Assembly (NCBI RefSeq): GCF_900608595.1 | Contig: NZ_UWYY01000028.1 | Span: 1-64,000 of the forward strand | Direction of reading: 5' to 3' | Origin: Promicromonospora panici | GTDB taxonomy: Bacteria > Actinomycetota > Actinomycetes > Actinomycetales > Cellulomonadaceae | Length of the DNA: 64,000 bases | Part shown: positions 16,763 through 26,143 of the stretch, piece by piece | Position numbering within the stretch: the first letter of the stretch is position 1 | Layout: each line of letters starts with the position of its first letter | Program-made: the position numbers and the translations under genes | Notes under the pieces: generated by a model | Databases searched by the model: none | Told to the model about the DNA's origin: nothing | The model's input: only the letters and a program-made list of their open reading frames with translations

Positions 16763-16780
16763 CGAGGTAGAACCGTGGCG
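16763..16780. repeat. 18-bp repeat shared with the mutM 3' end
   Basis: CGAGGTAGAACCGTGGCG here is the exact reverse complement of 6530-6547. Both copies sit in the short convergent gap between a plus-strand gene and a minus-strand gene (mutM there, thiL here), directly at the 3' end of the minus-strand gene. A shared terminator-like role is possible. Confidence 0.7.
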
Positions 16781-16783
16781 GGG

Positions 16784-17881
16784 TCAGGTGTTGAAGTGGT
16801 CCCAGCCTGACGCCGTGTCCGGCGTCCTGCCGCCGATCGTGACCGGCGGCTCCGGCTCCCCAGGCTCGGGCTTCGGTACCACCGCGCCCACCTCGTGCAC
16901 CTGTCCGACGGCGGTCCAGCCCGCGGGTAACGACGTCCCGGCGGGGAACGTCGCGAGCAGCCCGTGGTCCTCTCCCCCGGCCCAGATCCATGCGCCGGTC
17001 AGCCCGTCGATGTCGGCCCTCCCCGGGCCCCAGCCCGGGTCGCCCAGGCCGGTGGCCGCGGCGACGGCGCGCGCCGCCGAGCGCAGTGCCTCGCGGTCGG
17101 CGGCGAACGCCTCGGGGTCGAGGTCGATCCGCACGCCGCTGGCGCGCGCGACCCGTCCGGCGTCGCGCAGGAGCCCGTCGGACAGGTCGAGCATCGAAGT
17201 GGCCCCGGCCTCAGCCGCCGCGACGCCCGCGGCGAGCGGCGGGTCCGGACGCAGGTACGCGGCAACCAGCCGTTCCCAGGCGTCCTCGAGCAGCACGCCA
17301 TCGCTGACCTCCAGCGGCGCGGCGGACAGCGGCGCCCGGACCAGACCCGCCTCCAACAGCGCCAGCCCGGCGGCCGACCAGCCGCGCACCCCGGCGTGCG
17401 CGACGACGTCGCCCGGCCGCGCACCCGACCGCAGCACCGGCGCGCGCCCCTCCAGGTCACCGTGCACCGTGATGCTCACGACCAGGCACGGCCCACCCGA
17501 CAGGTCGCCACCGACAGCGCCCGCACCGGCCGGCGCGCAGCCGTCGGCCAGGCCCCTGGCCAGGCCGGTCACCCAGTCCAGCTCGGTGTCACCCGGCACC
17601 ACCAGGGACGTGACCAGCGCGGTGGGCCGCGCACCCATCGCCGCGATGTCGGCGAGGTTCTGCGCGGCGGCGCGCCGTCCGACGTCGTACCCCGTGGACC
17701 AGCGGGTGCGGAAGTGGCGGTCCTCGACCAGCACGTCGGTCGAGACGACGAACCGGCCGTCGGGCGCCGCGAGCACCGCGGCGTCGTCCCCGGGGCCGAG
17801 CAGCGTGGCGCTCCCCTTCGGCAGGAGGGGGACTATGCGTTCGAGGATCTGCTCCTCGGAGAGGTCACGGACGCGGGTCAC
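16784..17881 (-). CDS. thiL: Thiamine-monophosphate kinase
   Basis: Phosphorylates thiamine monophosphate to the active cofactor thiamine diphosphate. GTG at 17881 gives a 365-residue protein with the family N terminus (VRDLSEEQILERIVPLL). Its nucleotide and metal motifs are LLGPGDDAAVL, STDVLVEDRHFR and NLADIAAMGA, and it has SDGLLRDAGRVA and WAGGEDHGLL in the second half. The larger open frame reaching 18406 runs antisense to DUF3515 and is rejected. It is divergent from the DUF3515 gene, a usual neighbour in actinobacteria. Confidence 0.93.
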   Translation of the reverse strand: MTRVRDLSEEQILERIVPLLPKGSATLLGPGDDAAVLAAPDGRFVVSTDVLVEDRHFRTRWSTGYDVGRRAAAQNLADIAAMGARPTALVTSLVVPGDTELDWVTGLARGLADGCAPAGAGAVGGDLSGGPCLVVSITVHGDLEGRAPVLRSGARPGDVVAHAGVRGWSAAGLALLEAGLVRAPLSAAPLEVSDGVLLEDAWERLVAAYLRPDPPLAAGVAAAEAGATSMLDLSDGLLRDAGRVARASGVRIDLDPEAFAADREALRSAARAVAAATGLGDPGWGPGRADIDGLTGAWIWAGGEDHGLLATFPAGTSLPAGWTAVGQVHEVGAVVPKPEPGEPEPPVTIGGRTPDTASGWDHFNT

Positions 17882-17930
17882 TGGTAGACCATAAATGCCC
17901 GCGCGACCAGGTGCGGCATACGTGCCCGTC

Positions 17931-17989
17931 CGCGCGAGCCGCACGGCGTTCCGCGCGAGCCGTACGGCGTCCCACCCGAGCCGCGCGAG
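17931..17989. repeat. 21-bp tandem repeat in the thiL-DUF3515 spacer
   Basis: Units 17931-17951 and 17952-17972 begin CGCGCGAGCC and differ at only two bases. A partial third unit follows (17973-17989). The spacer holds both divergent promoters, so the repeat could affect regulation or be a simple slippage product. Confidence 0.6.
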
Positions 17990-18056
17990 GGGTGGCACAC
18001 GGGCGGCGCCGGGGGCGCCGGGGACGACCGCCATCCGGGGCGGGTAACGTATCTTC

Positions 18057-18533
18057 GTGCTTCCCGCCCGTTTCGTCTCCGCATCGACCGCCGCCGTACT
18101 CCTGATCGTGGCGGTGGGCGGGTGCGCGCGGACGATCGGCGTGGAGGTGGCCCCGGACGCCGCAGACCCGAAGTGCGCCGAGGTCATGCTGGCCGTGCCG
18201 GACGAGCTCGGCCCGGACCTGCCGAAGGTAGGAACCGATGCCCAGGCCACGGCGGCATGGGGCGAGCCCGGCGGCGCGGTGACGATGCGCTGCGGCGTGG
18301 CCCAGATCGGACCGTCGGCGGACTGCCAGCACGTGGACTCGGGCGACGGCACCGCCGTCGACTGGATCGTCACCACCGACGACGAGGGCACCTGGTCGTT
18401 CGTCACCTACGGCCGCGAGCCCGCGGTCGAGGTGATCGTCCCGCCGGCGGTCACGGAGGACCACTCGACGTCGTTCATCGCCGACCTCGCCGGCGCCGTG
18501 ACGCAAGTACCTGCCACGAAGGAGTGTCAGTGA
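18057..18533 (+). CDS. DUF3515 family lipoprotein
   Basis: A 158-residue protein from GTG 18057. A short signal (LLIVAVGG) ends in a lipobox with Cys23, so it should be a membrane-anchored lipoprotein. The conserved body has CAEVMLAVPDEL, a glutamate- and glycine-rich AWGEPGGAVTMRCGV and DWIVTTDDEGTWSFVTYGR, all typical of DUF3515. Its function is unknown. Its usual place is between ddl and thiL, and it keeps that general position here. Its stop overlaps the TetR start by GTGA. Confidence 0.85.
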   Translation: MLPARFVSASTAAVLLIVAVGGCARTIGVEVAPDAADPKCAEVMLAVPDELGPDLPKVGTDAQATAAWGEPGGAVTMRCGVAQIGPSADCQHVDSGDGTAVDWIVTTDDEGTWSFVTYGREPAVEVIVPPAVTEDHSTSFIADLAGAVTQVPATKECQ

Positions 18534-19318
18534 GCCCGGCAGCAACACCGGCGGTATCGCCGGACCTGGCGGTCGACGCCGCACCGCCCGAACAGTCCCC
18601 GCCCGTGCAGTCCCGGCGCGAACGCCTGCGTGATGAGCTGCGGCGTGAGGTGCTCGACGCCGCCCGCCACCAGCTCGCCGGCCAGCACGGCCTGAGCAAG
18701 CTCACGATGGCCGCCATCGCGAAGGAGGTCGGCGTCACGCCGCCCGCGCTGTACCGGCACTTCGAGAACCGGCAGGACATCATCGCGCAGCTCTGCGTGC
18801 TGATCGTCGAGGAGGTGCTGAACGAGCTCAGCGCCGCCGTCGCCCGGCAGCGGCCCGGCGACGTCGCCGCCGCCCTGGTCGCCTCGACCCGGGCCTCGCT
18901 CGACTGGGCGGTCCGCAATCCGGCGGAGTTCGACCTGATCATCGGCTCCGGCATCCGCGCCGAGATCCCCGACAGCGACGTCCTCCAGCGCCGGATGGCC
19001 GAGATGGTCGGGGGCCACTACGTGCCCCTCTTCCGCGAGCTGGCGGCGTCGGGCATCCCGCGCCCGGCCGACGACGAGATCGATCCCCAGCTGGCCGAGC
19101 AGATCTGCCGGTACCGCGACGCGGTGGGCGGGCAGGACCTGCCGCTCGGGATCGCCCACCTCATGGTGACGAGCTGGCGGCAGGTCTACGGCCTGCAGTG
19201 CATGGCCGTGTACGGGCACCAGGAGTTCGCATTCGGCGACCATGTGGCGCTGCACGAGGACATGGTGTCCGCGCTGCTGGTCCAGATGGGCCTGGAGCCG
19301 CACCCGACTGTGCGCTGA
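18530..19318 (+). CDS. TetR/AcrR family transcriptional regulator
   Basis: A 262-residue protein from GTG 18530, preceded by AAGGAG and overlapping the DUF3515 stop. An N-terminal proline-rich tail leads to the helix-turn-helix (LTMAAIAKEVGVTPPALYRHFENRQDIIAQL, about residues 58-88). The C-terminal ligand domain contains the WxHxP-type region of TetR_C families (ASLDWAVRNPAEFDLIIGSG). No divergent target gene adjoins it, so its regulon is not evident. Its insertion after DUF3515 is not part of the usual ddl-DUF3515-thiL block. Confidence 0.87.
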   Translation: MSPAATPAVSPDLAVDAAPPEQSPPVQSRRERLRDELRREVLDAARHQLAGQHGLSKLTMAAIAKEVGVTPPALYRHFENRQDIIAQLCVLIVEEVLNELSAAVARQRPGDVAAALVASTRASLDWAVRNPAEFDLIIGSGIRAEIPDSDVLQRRMAEMVGGHYVPLFRELAASGIPRPADDEIDPQLAEQICRYRDAVGGQDLPLGIAHLMVTSWRQVYGLQCMAVYGHQEFAFGDHVALHEDMVSALLVQMGLEPHPTVR

Positions 19319-19328
19319 ACGAACCGGG

Positions 19329-19862
19329 TCACCGCACCATCGAGTCCCGGGTCGTCTCGATGGTGTGCAGCGCGTCCGCGTTCGTGATCAGCTCGATGCG
19401 CCCGTGGTAGGAGATCGCCGCGTTCTTCATCGCCACGCCGAGCAGATCGGCGAGCGCCGCGAGGTGCCGGGCGTCATGCGCGCAGATGCGGTGCACGTGC
19501 TGCGTGGCGGTGACCAGCTGCAGGGCGTGCACCGGGTACTTCCACACCGGCTTCCAGAACTGCGTGAGCTGCCACGCGCGTGCCGCCGGCCAGGCAACGC
19601 CGGCACAGGCCATCGCGAGGGCGGCCTCCCACGGGACGGCGTCGGCCCCCACCAGACGGAGCAGCAGGACCACCACCGCGACGATGCCGAACGGGTACGC
19701 CACCTGGTTCGCCCACGCTCCGATGGGCTGGGGTTTCGCCACGCCGATCACCTCGACCCGCATGACGGCGCTCAAGGCGAACGTCGTGAGCCCGATGGTG
19801 AGCATCCCGTTCGCGACCCGCACCTCACGTACCGCGTACTTGTAGCGCGGCTCGCCCAGCAT
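19329..19862 (-). CDS. Uncharacterised two-helix membrane protein (DUF6232-like)
   Basis: A 177-residue protein with an N-terminal beta-rich stretch (YKYAVREVRVANGMLTIGLTTFALSAVMRVEVI), two transmembrane helices (about residues 53-95: AYPFGIVAVVVLLLRLVG and LAMACAGVAWPAARAW) and a C-terminal domain (VWKYPVHALQLVTATQHVHRICAHDARHLAALADLLGVAM). This layout recalls the DUF6232 family of actinobacterial membrane proteins, a tentative match. It converges with the TetR gene at a 10-bp gap and has a palindromic repeat just upstream. Confidence 0.65.
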   Translation of the reverse strand: MLGEPRYKYAVREVRVANGMLTIGLTTFALSAVMRVEVIGVAKPQPIGAWANQVAYPFGIVAVVVLLLRLVGADAVPWEAALAMACAGVAWPAARAWQLTQFWKPVWKYPVHALQLVTATQHVHRICAHDARHLAALADLLGVAMKNAAISYHGRIELITNADALHTIETTRDSMVR

Positions 19863-19889
19863 CCTGCCTCCTCGTCCCGCCTGTCGACG

Positions 19890-19931
19890 TGTCAGACGCC
19901 CAGGTCACCCGGGTGATCTGGGCGTCTGACA
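19890..19931. repeat. 42-bp near-perfect palindrome (copy 2), intergenic
   Basis: Arms TGTCAGACGCCCAG and CTGGGCGTCTGACA are exact inverted copies, and the centre GTCACCC/GGGTGAT has one mismatch. It matches the element at 1417-1458 at 38 of 42 positions. It lies 27 bp after the ddl stop codon and upstream of the 19329-19862 gene on the same strand. Confidence 0.85.
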
Positions 19932-19958
19932 CACCAGTGAGAGGCAGAGTACAGGCGA

Positions 19959-21179
<1,221 letters not shown>

Positions 21180-21279
21180 CGCGCCCGAGACTACCGGACA
21201 GGCCGCCCGAGGCCCGCCGTGCCGCGGTTCCCGGGCCGCCGAGCCCGGCCCGCCGAGCCCGGACCCGGGGCGCCCCCGA

Positions 21280-22875
21280 CTACCGCACCGGCCGGAGGTC
21301 CTTGCGCAAGATCTTCCCGGACGCCGACTTCGGCACCGCCTCGATGAACTCCACGGCGCGGACCTTCTTGTACGGGGCGACGTGCTCGGCGACGAACGCG
21401 ATGGCCTCACCCTCGGTCAGGGTGGCCCCGGGCGCCGTCACGACGAACGCCTTCGGGATCTCGCCGGCCTCCTCGTCGGGCACGCCGACCACCGCGGCGT
21501 CGGAAATCTTCGGGTGGGACAGCAACAGCGCCTCCAGCTCGGCCGGCGGAACCTGGTAGCCCTTATACTTGATGAGCTCCTTGAGCCGGTCGACCACCTC
21601 GAACACGCCGTCGGCGTCGACCGTGACGATGTCGCCGGTGTGCATGAACCCGTCCGGCTCCAGGGTCTCCGCCGTCGCCTGCGGGTTGCCGAGGTAGCCG
21701 ACCATCACGTTCGGCCCGCGGCACAGCAGCTCACCCGGGCCGGAGACGCCCTCGGCCGGCTGCTCGATCTCGTCGCCCGTCGCCGGGTCGACGATCTTCG
21801 CCTCCATGTTGGCCACCAGCAGCCCCACGGACCCGGCGGAGATGTCGCGGCGGTCGAACGGGATCACGTGCGAGACCGGCGACATCTCCGTCATGCCGTA
21901 GCCCTGGAGCACCCGCACCTCGTCGCCGAGCCGGCCCACCACCGCCGCCGCGAGCTTCTCGTCGAACGGCGCGGCCCCCGACAGCACAGCCCGCACGCTG
22001 GAGACGTCGTAGGAGTCCACGAGCGGGTGCTTGGCCAGGGCCAGCGCGATCGGCGGCGCCACGAACAGGAAGGACGCCCGGTGGTCCTGGATCACCCCGA
22101 GATACTGCGCCAGGTCGAACCGGGGCAGCGTGACGAGCTTCGCCCGGGTGCGCAGCGCGACGTTGAGCAGCACGGTCATGCCGTAGATGTGGAAGAACGG
22201 CAGAACGCACGGGACGACGTCGTGGCGCTCCACACCGATCGCGAAGCACTGCGCCACGTTCGCCACGAGGTTGGTGTGCGTCAGCATGACACCCTTGGGA
22301 TGGCCCGTCGTGCCCGACGAGTACGGCAGCACCGCGAGGTGCGTCGCCGGGTCGAACGACACGTCCGGGACGGGGTGGGGCTCGGCCAGCAGGTCGGCCA
22401 GGGAGGCGTAGCCCGGGGCCACCGCGGAGTCGCCGTCGAGCACCACGAGCTGCTCCTGCGCGAGGCCCGCGCTCTTCGCCCCCGCCTCGGCCGCCGGGAG
22501 CAGCGCCGAGACGGTGATCACGAGCCGGGCGCCCGAGTCGAGCAGCTGCCTGGTGATGTCCGGTCCCGGCGACAGGGCGTTGACGGTCGTCACGGTCACG
22601 CCCGCACGCAGCAGACCGTGGAACACCGTGACGTAGGAGGGGACGTTCGGCGCGTGCAGCGCGACGACGTCGCCCACGCCGAACCCGCGCGCGGCGATGG
22701 CGCCCGCTACAGCGTCGATCTGCGCGAGCAGCGAGCGGAACGTGGTCTCCGCCCCGCTGACGCCGTCGATCACCGCCACACGATCCAGGTCGTCGGGGCT
22801 GATGTCGCCGAACAGGTATTCGTGGACGCTGACGGACGGGATCACCACGTCGGGCAGCGTGCTCCGGATAACCAT
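21280..22875 (-). CDS. AMP-binding acyl-CoA synthetase (4-coumarate--CoA ligase-like)
   Basis: A 531-residue adenylate-forming enzyme. ATG 22875 has GGGAG seven bases upstream. Motifs are YSSGTTGHPKGVMLTH (phosphate loop), VLQGYGMTEMSP, GFMHTGDIVTVDADG, KELIKYKGYQVPPAELE and the C-terminal PKSASGKILRKDLR with the catalytic Lys. The overall form is that of 4-coumarate- or medium-chain acyl-CoA ligases. The acid substrate is not certain. It is co-oriented 61 bp after an aldehyde dehydrogenase gene, which suggests the sequence aldehyde to acid to acyl-CoA. Confidence 0.88.
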   Translation of the reverse strand: MVIRSTLPDVVIPSVSVHEYLFGDISPDDLDRVAVIDGVSGAETTFRSLLAQIDAVAGAIAARGFGVGDVVALHAPNVPSYVTVFHGLLRAGVTVTTVNALSPGPDITRQLLDSGARLVITVSALLPAAEAGAKSAGLAQEQLVVLDGDSAVAPGYASLADLLAEPHPVPDVSFDPATHLAVLPYSSGTTGHPKGVMLTHTNLVANVAQCFAIGVERHDVVPCVLPFFHIYGMTVLLNVALRTRAKLVTLPRFDLAQYLGVIQDHRASFLFVAPPIALALAKHPLVDSYDVSSVRAVLSGAAPFDEKLAAAVVGRLGDEVRVLQGYGMTEMSPVSHVIPFDRRDISAGSVGLLVANMEAKIVDPATGDEIEQPAEGVSGPGELLCRGPNVMVGYLGNPQATAETLEPDGFMHTGDIVTVDADGVFEVVDRLKELIKYKGYQVPPAELEALLLSHPKISDAAVVGVPDEEAGEIPKAFVVTAPGATLTEGEAIAFVAEHVAPYKKVRAVEFIEAVPKSASGKILRKDLRPVR

Positions 22876-22936
22876 CGTTGGTCTCCCTCGGTCTGGCAGC
22901 GGGCCGCCGTTGGCCCGGCGCAAGAGCATTGTGCCG

Positions 22937-24640
22937 TCACGCGCGGAAGGCCGCGAGCAGCACCGGTACCAGCCTGCCCCACGACGGCGCCGCCGCATAG
23001 CGGGTGAGCTGCCGGCCCGTGTCCGTCACGCTCCGGGAGCTGCTGAACCACGGCGGCTTCGGGAACAGGGAGAACTCGCCGTGCAGCACGCTGCGCGGGA
23101 ACGCGCGGAACGGCCCCGTCACGACCGTGCGCTCGGGCCCGGCCAGCAGGTGCCCGTTGTGCACGACGTCGATGCCGGAGCCGACGTCGGCCACCGTGTG
23201 CCCCGGGAACGCCCCCCACGTGGCGCCGGGCAGGAGGAAGCTCATGCCGGTCCACGCGTTGATCGCGATGTTGCCGTAGCGCAGGCCGGCGATCGCGTCC
23301 TCGAAGGCGGCGCCCATCGCCTTGCGATCCGCCGGCCGCACCAGCACGTTGGCGCCCAGCGTCCCGGACAGGGAGTCGTTCGCGAAGCCGACGGCGGCCC
23401 GCAGGAACTCCGCCCCCTCGCCGGGCAGCTGGGTCCAGGCCACCACCGGCGCGAAGTACTCGTCGGTGCACGCCGGGTCGCCCGCGGCGACCTCCGTCAG
23501 GAGGCTGCCGGCCACGTGCTCGGCTTCGGGGTGCGCCGCCTCCGCGCGCGCGACCTTGGCGTCCGAGCCCGGGTACCAGGTGTCGCGGGCGGGCATCGAC
23601 CCCAGGGCGCTGCGCAGCTCGGCGAGGAACGCGTCCTTCTGCGCCCAGTCCGCCGAAAGCACGACCACCTGTCCCGCAACGCAGTTGTGGCCCGCGTTGT
23701 GCAGGCGCATGGAGGCCACGTGCTCGGCCTGGAACCGCAGGTCGGCGGGGCTCCACCGGCCGGGGACCACGATCATGGGCGCCACGCCGCCCAGCTCGCT
23801 CGTGATCGGCACCCGAAGCTTCGGGTCGTCCGCCGCCCGACGCCGCTCGGCCTCCTCGCCGGTGCCCCACACGATGGCGTCGTGCGTGCCGGCGGAGCCG
23901 GTGACGTGCACCTTGTCGATGCCGCCGTGCCGCGTGAGGTAGGCGCCGACAGCGGCGTCGCCGTTGACGATCCGCACGACGCCGGCCTCGATCAGCGGCG
24001 CGAGCGCCCTGCGGTACACGCCCAGCAGCCCGCTGAACGTGGGGTTGAGCTTCACGAGCGAGGCGCGGTTGTGCGCGACGAGCTCGTAGAACGCGTCGAG
24101 CGGCGCGATCGACGAGATGTTGCCGGCGCCCAGCACCAGCCCGACGCCGCCGTACTCGCCCACGGCGCCGGCCCGCAGGCCCGCCTCGTCGCGCACCCGG
24201 CGCTCCGGCACGCCCGGCGGCATCCACACCTCGGCCCGGAAGCCGTGGAACAGCACCCACTCCTGGGCGGTGCGCGGCAGCACCCGGACGGCCACGCGGT
24301 TGCCCGGCGCGGTGCCGATGTCGAGCCCGTCGAGCGGCGACCCGCCCGCCGCGAGCGCCTCGTAGGACCGCGCGTAGGCGGCGGCGCTCTCCAGCGCGCC
24401 GTACGGGCCGGTCATCCACTCCTCGCCCAGGTAGGGGGCGGACGGCGTGATGTGCTTGGCCTCGGCGGCGGCGTTCGCCCACTCCTCGGCGACGCCGGCG
24501 ATCGACGCGTGCACCCTTCGGAACAGCGCCCCCCTGTCCGCGACGGGCAGCTGCGCCCAACGCTCCGCACCGACCTTGAGCTCCTCGACGGCCCTGTCGA
24601 GGTCGCGCTCCATGGTGGCTTGCGTGTCCGTCACGCTCAT
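22937..24640 (-). CDS. Aldehyde dehydrogenase family protein
   Basis: A 567-residue NAD(P)-dependent aldehyde dehydrogenase, longer than the usual 480-500. The active-site Cys320 is in AGHNCVAGQ and Glu282 in TSELGGVAPMIV. The cofactor loop is VHVTGSAGTHDAI, and VLGAGNISSIAPLDAFYEL is the conserved PWN-like region. The C-terminal extension (FSLFPKPPWFSSSRSV...) seems specific to this subfamily. It probably oxidises an aldehyde whose acid is activated by the ligase gene behind it. It is divergent from a PucR-type regulator across 164 bp. Confidence 0.88.
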   Translation of the reverse strand: MSVTDTQATMERDLDRAVEELKVGAERWAQLPVADRGALFRRVHASIAGVAEEWANAAAEAKHITPSAPYLGEEWMTGPYGALESAAAYARSYEALAAGGSPLDGLDIGTAPGNRVAVRVLPRTAQEWVLFHGFRAEVWMPPGVPERRVRDEAGLRAGAVGEYGGVGLVLGAGNISSIAPLDAFYELVAHNRASLVKLNPTFSGLLGVYRRALAPLIEAGVVRIVNGDAAVGAYLTRHGGIDKVHVTGSAGTHDAIVWGTGEEAERRRAADDPKLRVPITSELGGVAPMIVVPGRWSPADLRFQAEHVASMRLHNAGHNCVAGQVVVLSADWAQKDAFLAELRSALGSMPARDTWYPGSDAKVARAEAAHPEAEHVAGSLLTEVAAGDPACTDEYFAPVVAWTQLPGEGAEFLRAAVGFANDSLSGTLGANVLVRPADRKAMGAAFEDAIAGLRYGNIAINAWTGMSFLLPGATWGAFPGHTVADVGSGIDVVHNGHLLAGPERTVVTGPFRAFPRSVLHGEFSLFPKPPWFSSSRSVTDTGRQLTRYAAAPSWGRLVPVLLAAFRA

Positions 24641-24804
24641 CAGCTGTCTCCTTCGACCGCCTGGTATCCGACCGCATCGGGCCGGCTCTCACTGACCCGT
24701 GCCGCAATAGCCTAGGGGTCGGCGCTGGTCGGGGGCGATACCCCGCAGGCTTTACAGATCGACCTTCAGTGCACACCAGGCACTCCCCCGTTAGGCTGCC
24801 GGGC

Positions 24805-25995
24805 ATGTCGGACATCGCCATGACCGGGCGTCATGACCTCCGCGATGCACTCGACCTGCTGAGCGAGCAGGTCGCCGACGGCATCCTGCACGCCGAGCCC
24901 GTCTACCGCGACACCCGGCTCCCGGCCGCCGCCGTCCAGCCGCTGGTCCGGGCCAACCTGGCGGAGATCCTCGCCACCCTCGCGGGCGAGACGTCGTCGC
25001 TGGCCGCCGCGTACGAGACCGGGCGGGTCACCGCCGCCGAGGGCATGCCGCTAAACCTGCTGCAGCACGCCTACCGCCTGGCCGGCCTGCGCATCTGGGA
25101 GGAGCTCGCCCGCCGGCTGCGCGCCCAGCCCGACGGCGGCCCCCTGCTCCGCGCCTCCTCGCGGGTCTGGTTCGCCATCGACCGGTCCTCGAACGTCGCC
25201 GTCCAGGCGCACCTGGAGGCGTCGTCCGGCCTGGGCGAGGACATGGCACGCACCGAGCTGTTGCGCGGGGTCCTGACCGGGGCCGTGCAGGACCTCGAGA
25301 CCGCGCGCCGTGCGCTCGGCCTGCCCACCGGCGCGATGCTCGTGGTCGCGGTCACGGCGCCCGGCCTGCCCGCCGTCCCGACGCCGGGCGCGGCGGCCGG
25401 CCCGGACGACGTCCAGGAGGACGTCGGAATGGTCGGCGTCGGCGTCGGGCCGCCCGGGGTGACGATGCGCTGGCTGACCCACGAGGGCGACCGCCTCACG
25501 CTGGTCGCCGCGCCCACCTCGGAGGACGCCCTCGGCATCCTCACCGACCTCGCCGCGCACGCCCGGACGGGCGTGAGCCGCCCGTTCGCGGGCCTCGCCG
25601 GCGCGCCCGCCGCGCTCACCCAGGCCCGGGTCGCCGTCCGCTCCCTGCCCGCGGGGCAGGTGGGACTCTCCCGGTACGGCGACAGCCCGCTGGACGCCCT
25701 GCTGGTGGCCGACGGCGAACGCGCCGCCGAGCTGGCCGCCGCCGTCCTCGGCGGACTCCGGGACCGCGACCCCCGGGACGAGGAGCTGTTGCTCGGCACC
25801 CTGGAGGCGTGGTTCGAGCACGGCGGGTCCGGCACCAGGGCCGCCACGGCGCTGCACTGCCACCGGAACACCGTGCTGAACCGGCTGGTCCGCGTCGCCG
25901 AGCTGACCGGCCGCGACATCAACGACCCCCGCGCCGCCGCCGAGCTGTACGCGGCGGTCCGCGCCCGCCGCCTCCATCCGCCCCGGGCAAGCTGA
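24805..25995 (+). CDS. PucR/CdaR family transcriptional regulator
   Basis: ATG 24805 gives 396 residues. An N-terminal alpha-helical RsbR/GGDEF-like sensor region (about 1-130) and a divergent central domain precede the C-terminal PucR helix-turn-helix, LLGTLEAWFEHGGSGTRAATALHCHRNTVLNRLVRVAELTG (about residues 325-370). Members act on the catabolic genes beside them in response to a pathway metabolite. It is divergent from the aldehyde dehydrogenase-ligase pair and followed by an acyl-CoA dehydrogenase gene, so it is the likely regulator of both. Confidence 0.85.
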   Translation: MSDIAMTGRHDLRDALDLLSEQVADGILHAEPVYRDTRLPAAAVQPLVRANLAEILATLAGETSSLAAAYETGRVTAAEGMPLNLLQHAYRLAGLRIWEELARRLRAQPDGGPLLRASSRVWFAIDRSSNVAVQAHLEASSGLGEDMARTELLRGVLTGAVQDLETARRALGLPTGAMLVVAVTAPGLPAVPTPGAAAGPDDVQEDVGMVGVGVGPPGVTMRWLTHEGDRLTLVAAPTSEDALGILTDLAAHARTGVSRPFAGLAGAPAALTQARVAVRSLPAGQVGLSRYGDSPLDALLVADGERAAELAAAVLGGLRDRDPRDEELLLGTLEAWFEHGGSGTRAATALHCHRNTVLNRLVRVAELTGRDINDPRAAAELYAAVRARRLHPPRAS

Positions 25996-26143
25996 CCGGG
26001 TGCGGGAAGGACTGCTGGCGTTGGTTCAGCAGGCTCCGGCCGAGCCGTAACCCTGCACTTTGTGGACGCCTGGGACCTGGTGAACCTGAATCAGCCCACC
26101 CGTTCAGCACTATGGGCCTTGCCCGCAGGGTTAGCCTCGTTCG

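Noticed and set aside
17878..18084. 68-codon open frame with repeated SRGTPYGSRGTP sequence upstream of thiL
   Set aside because: The repeat comes from a 21-bp tandem DNA repeat in a divergent promoter. No SD and no homologous pattern.
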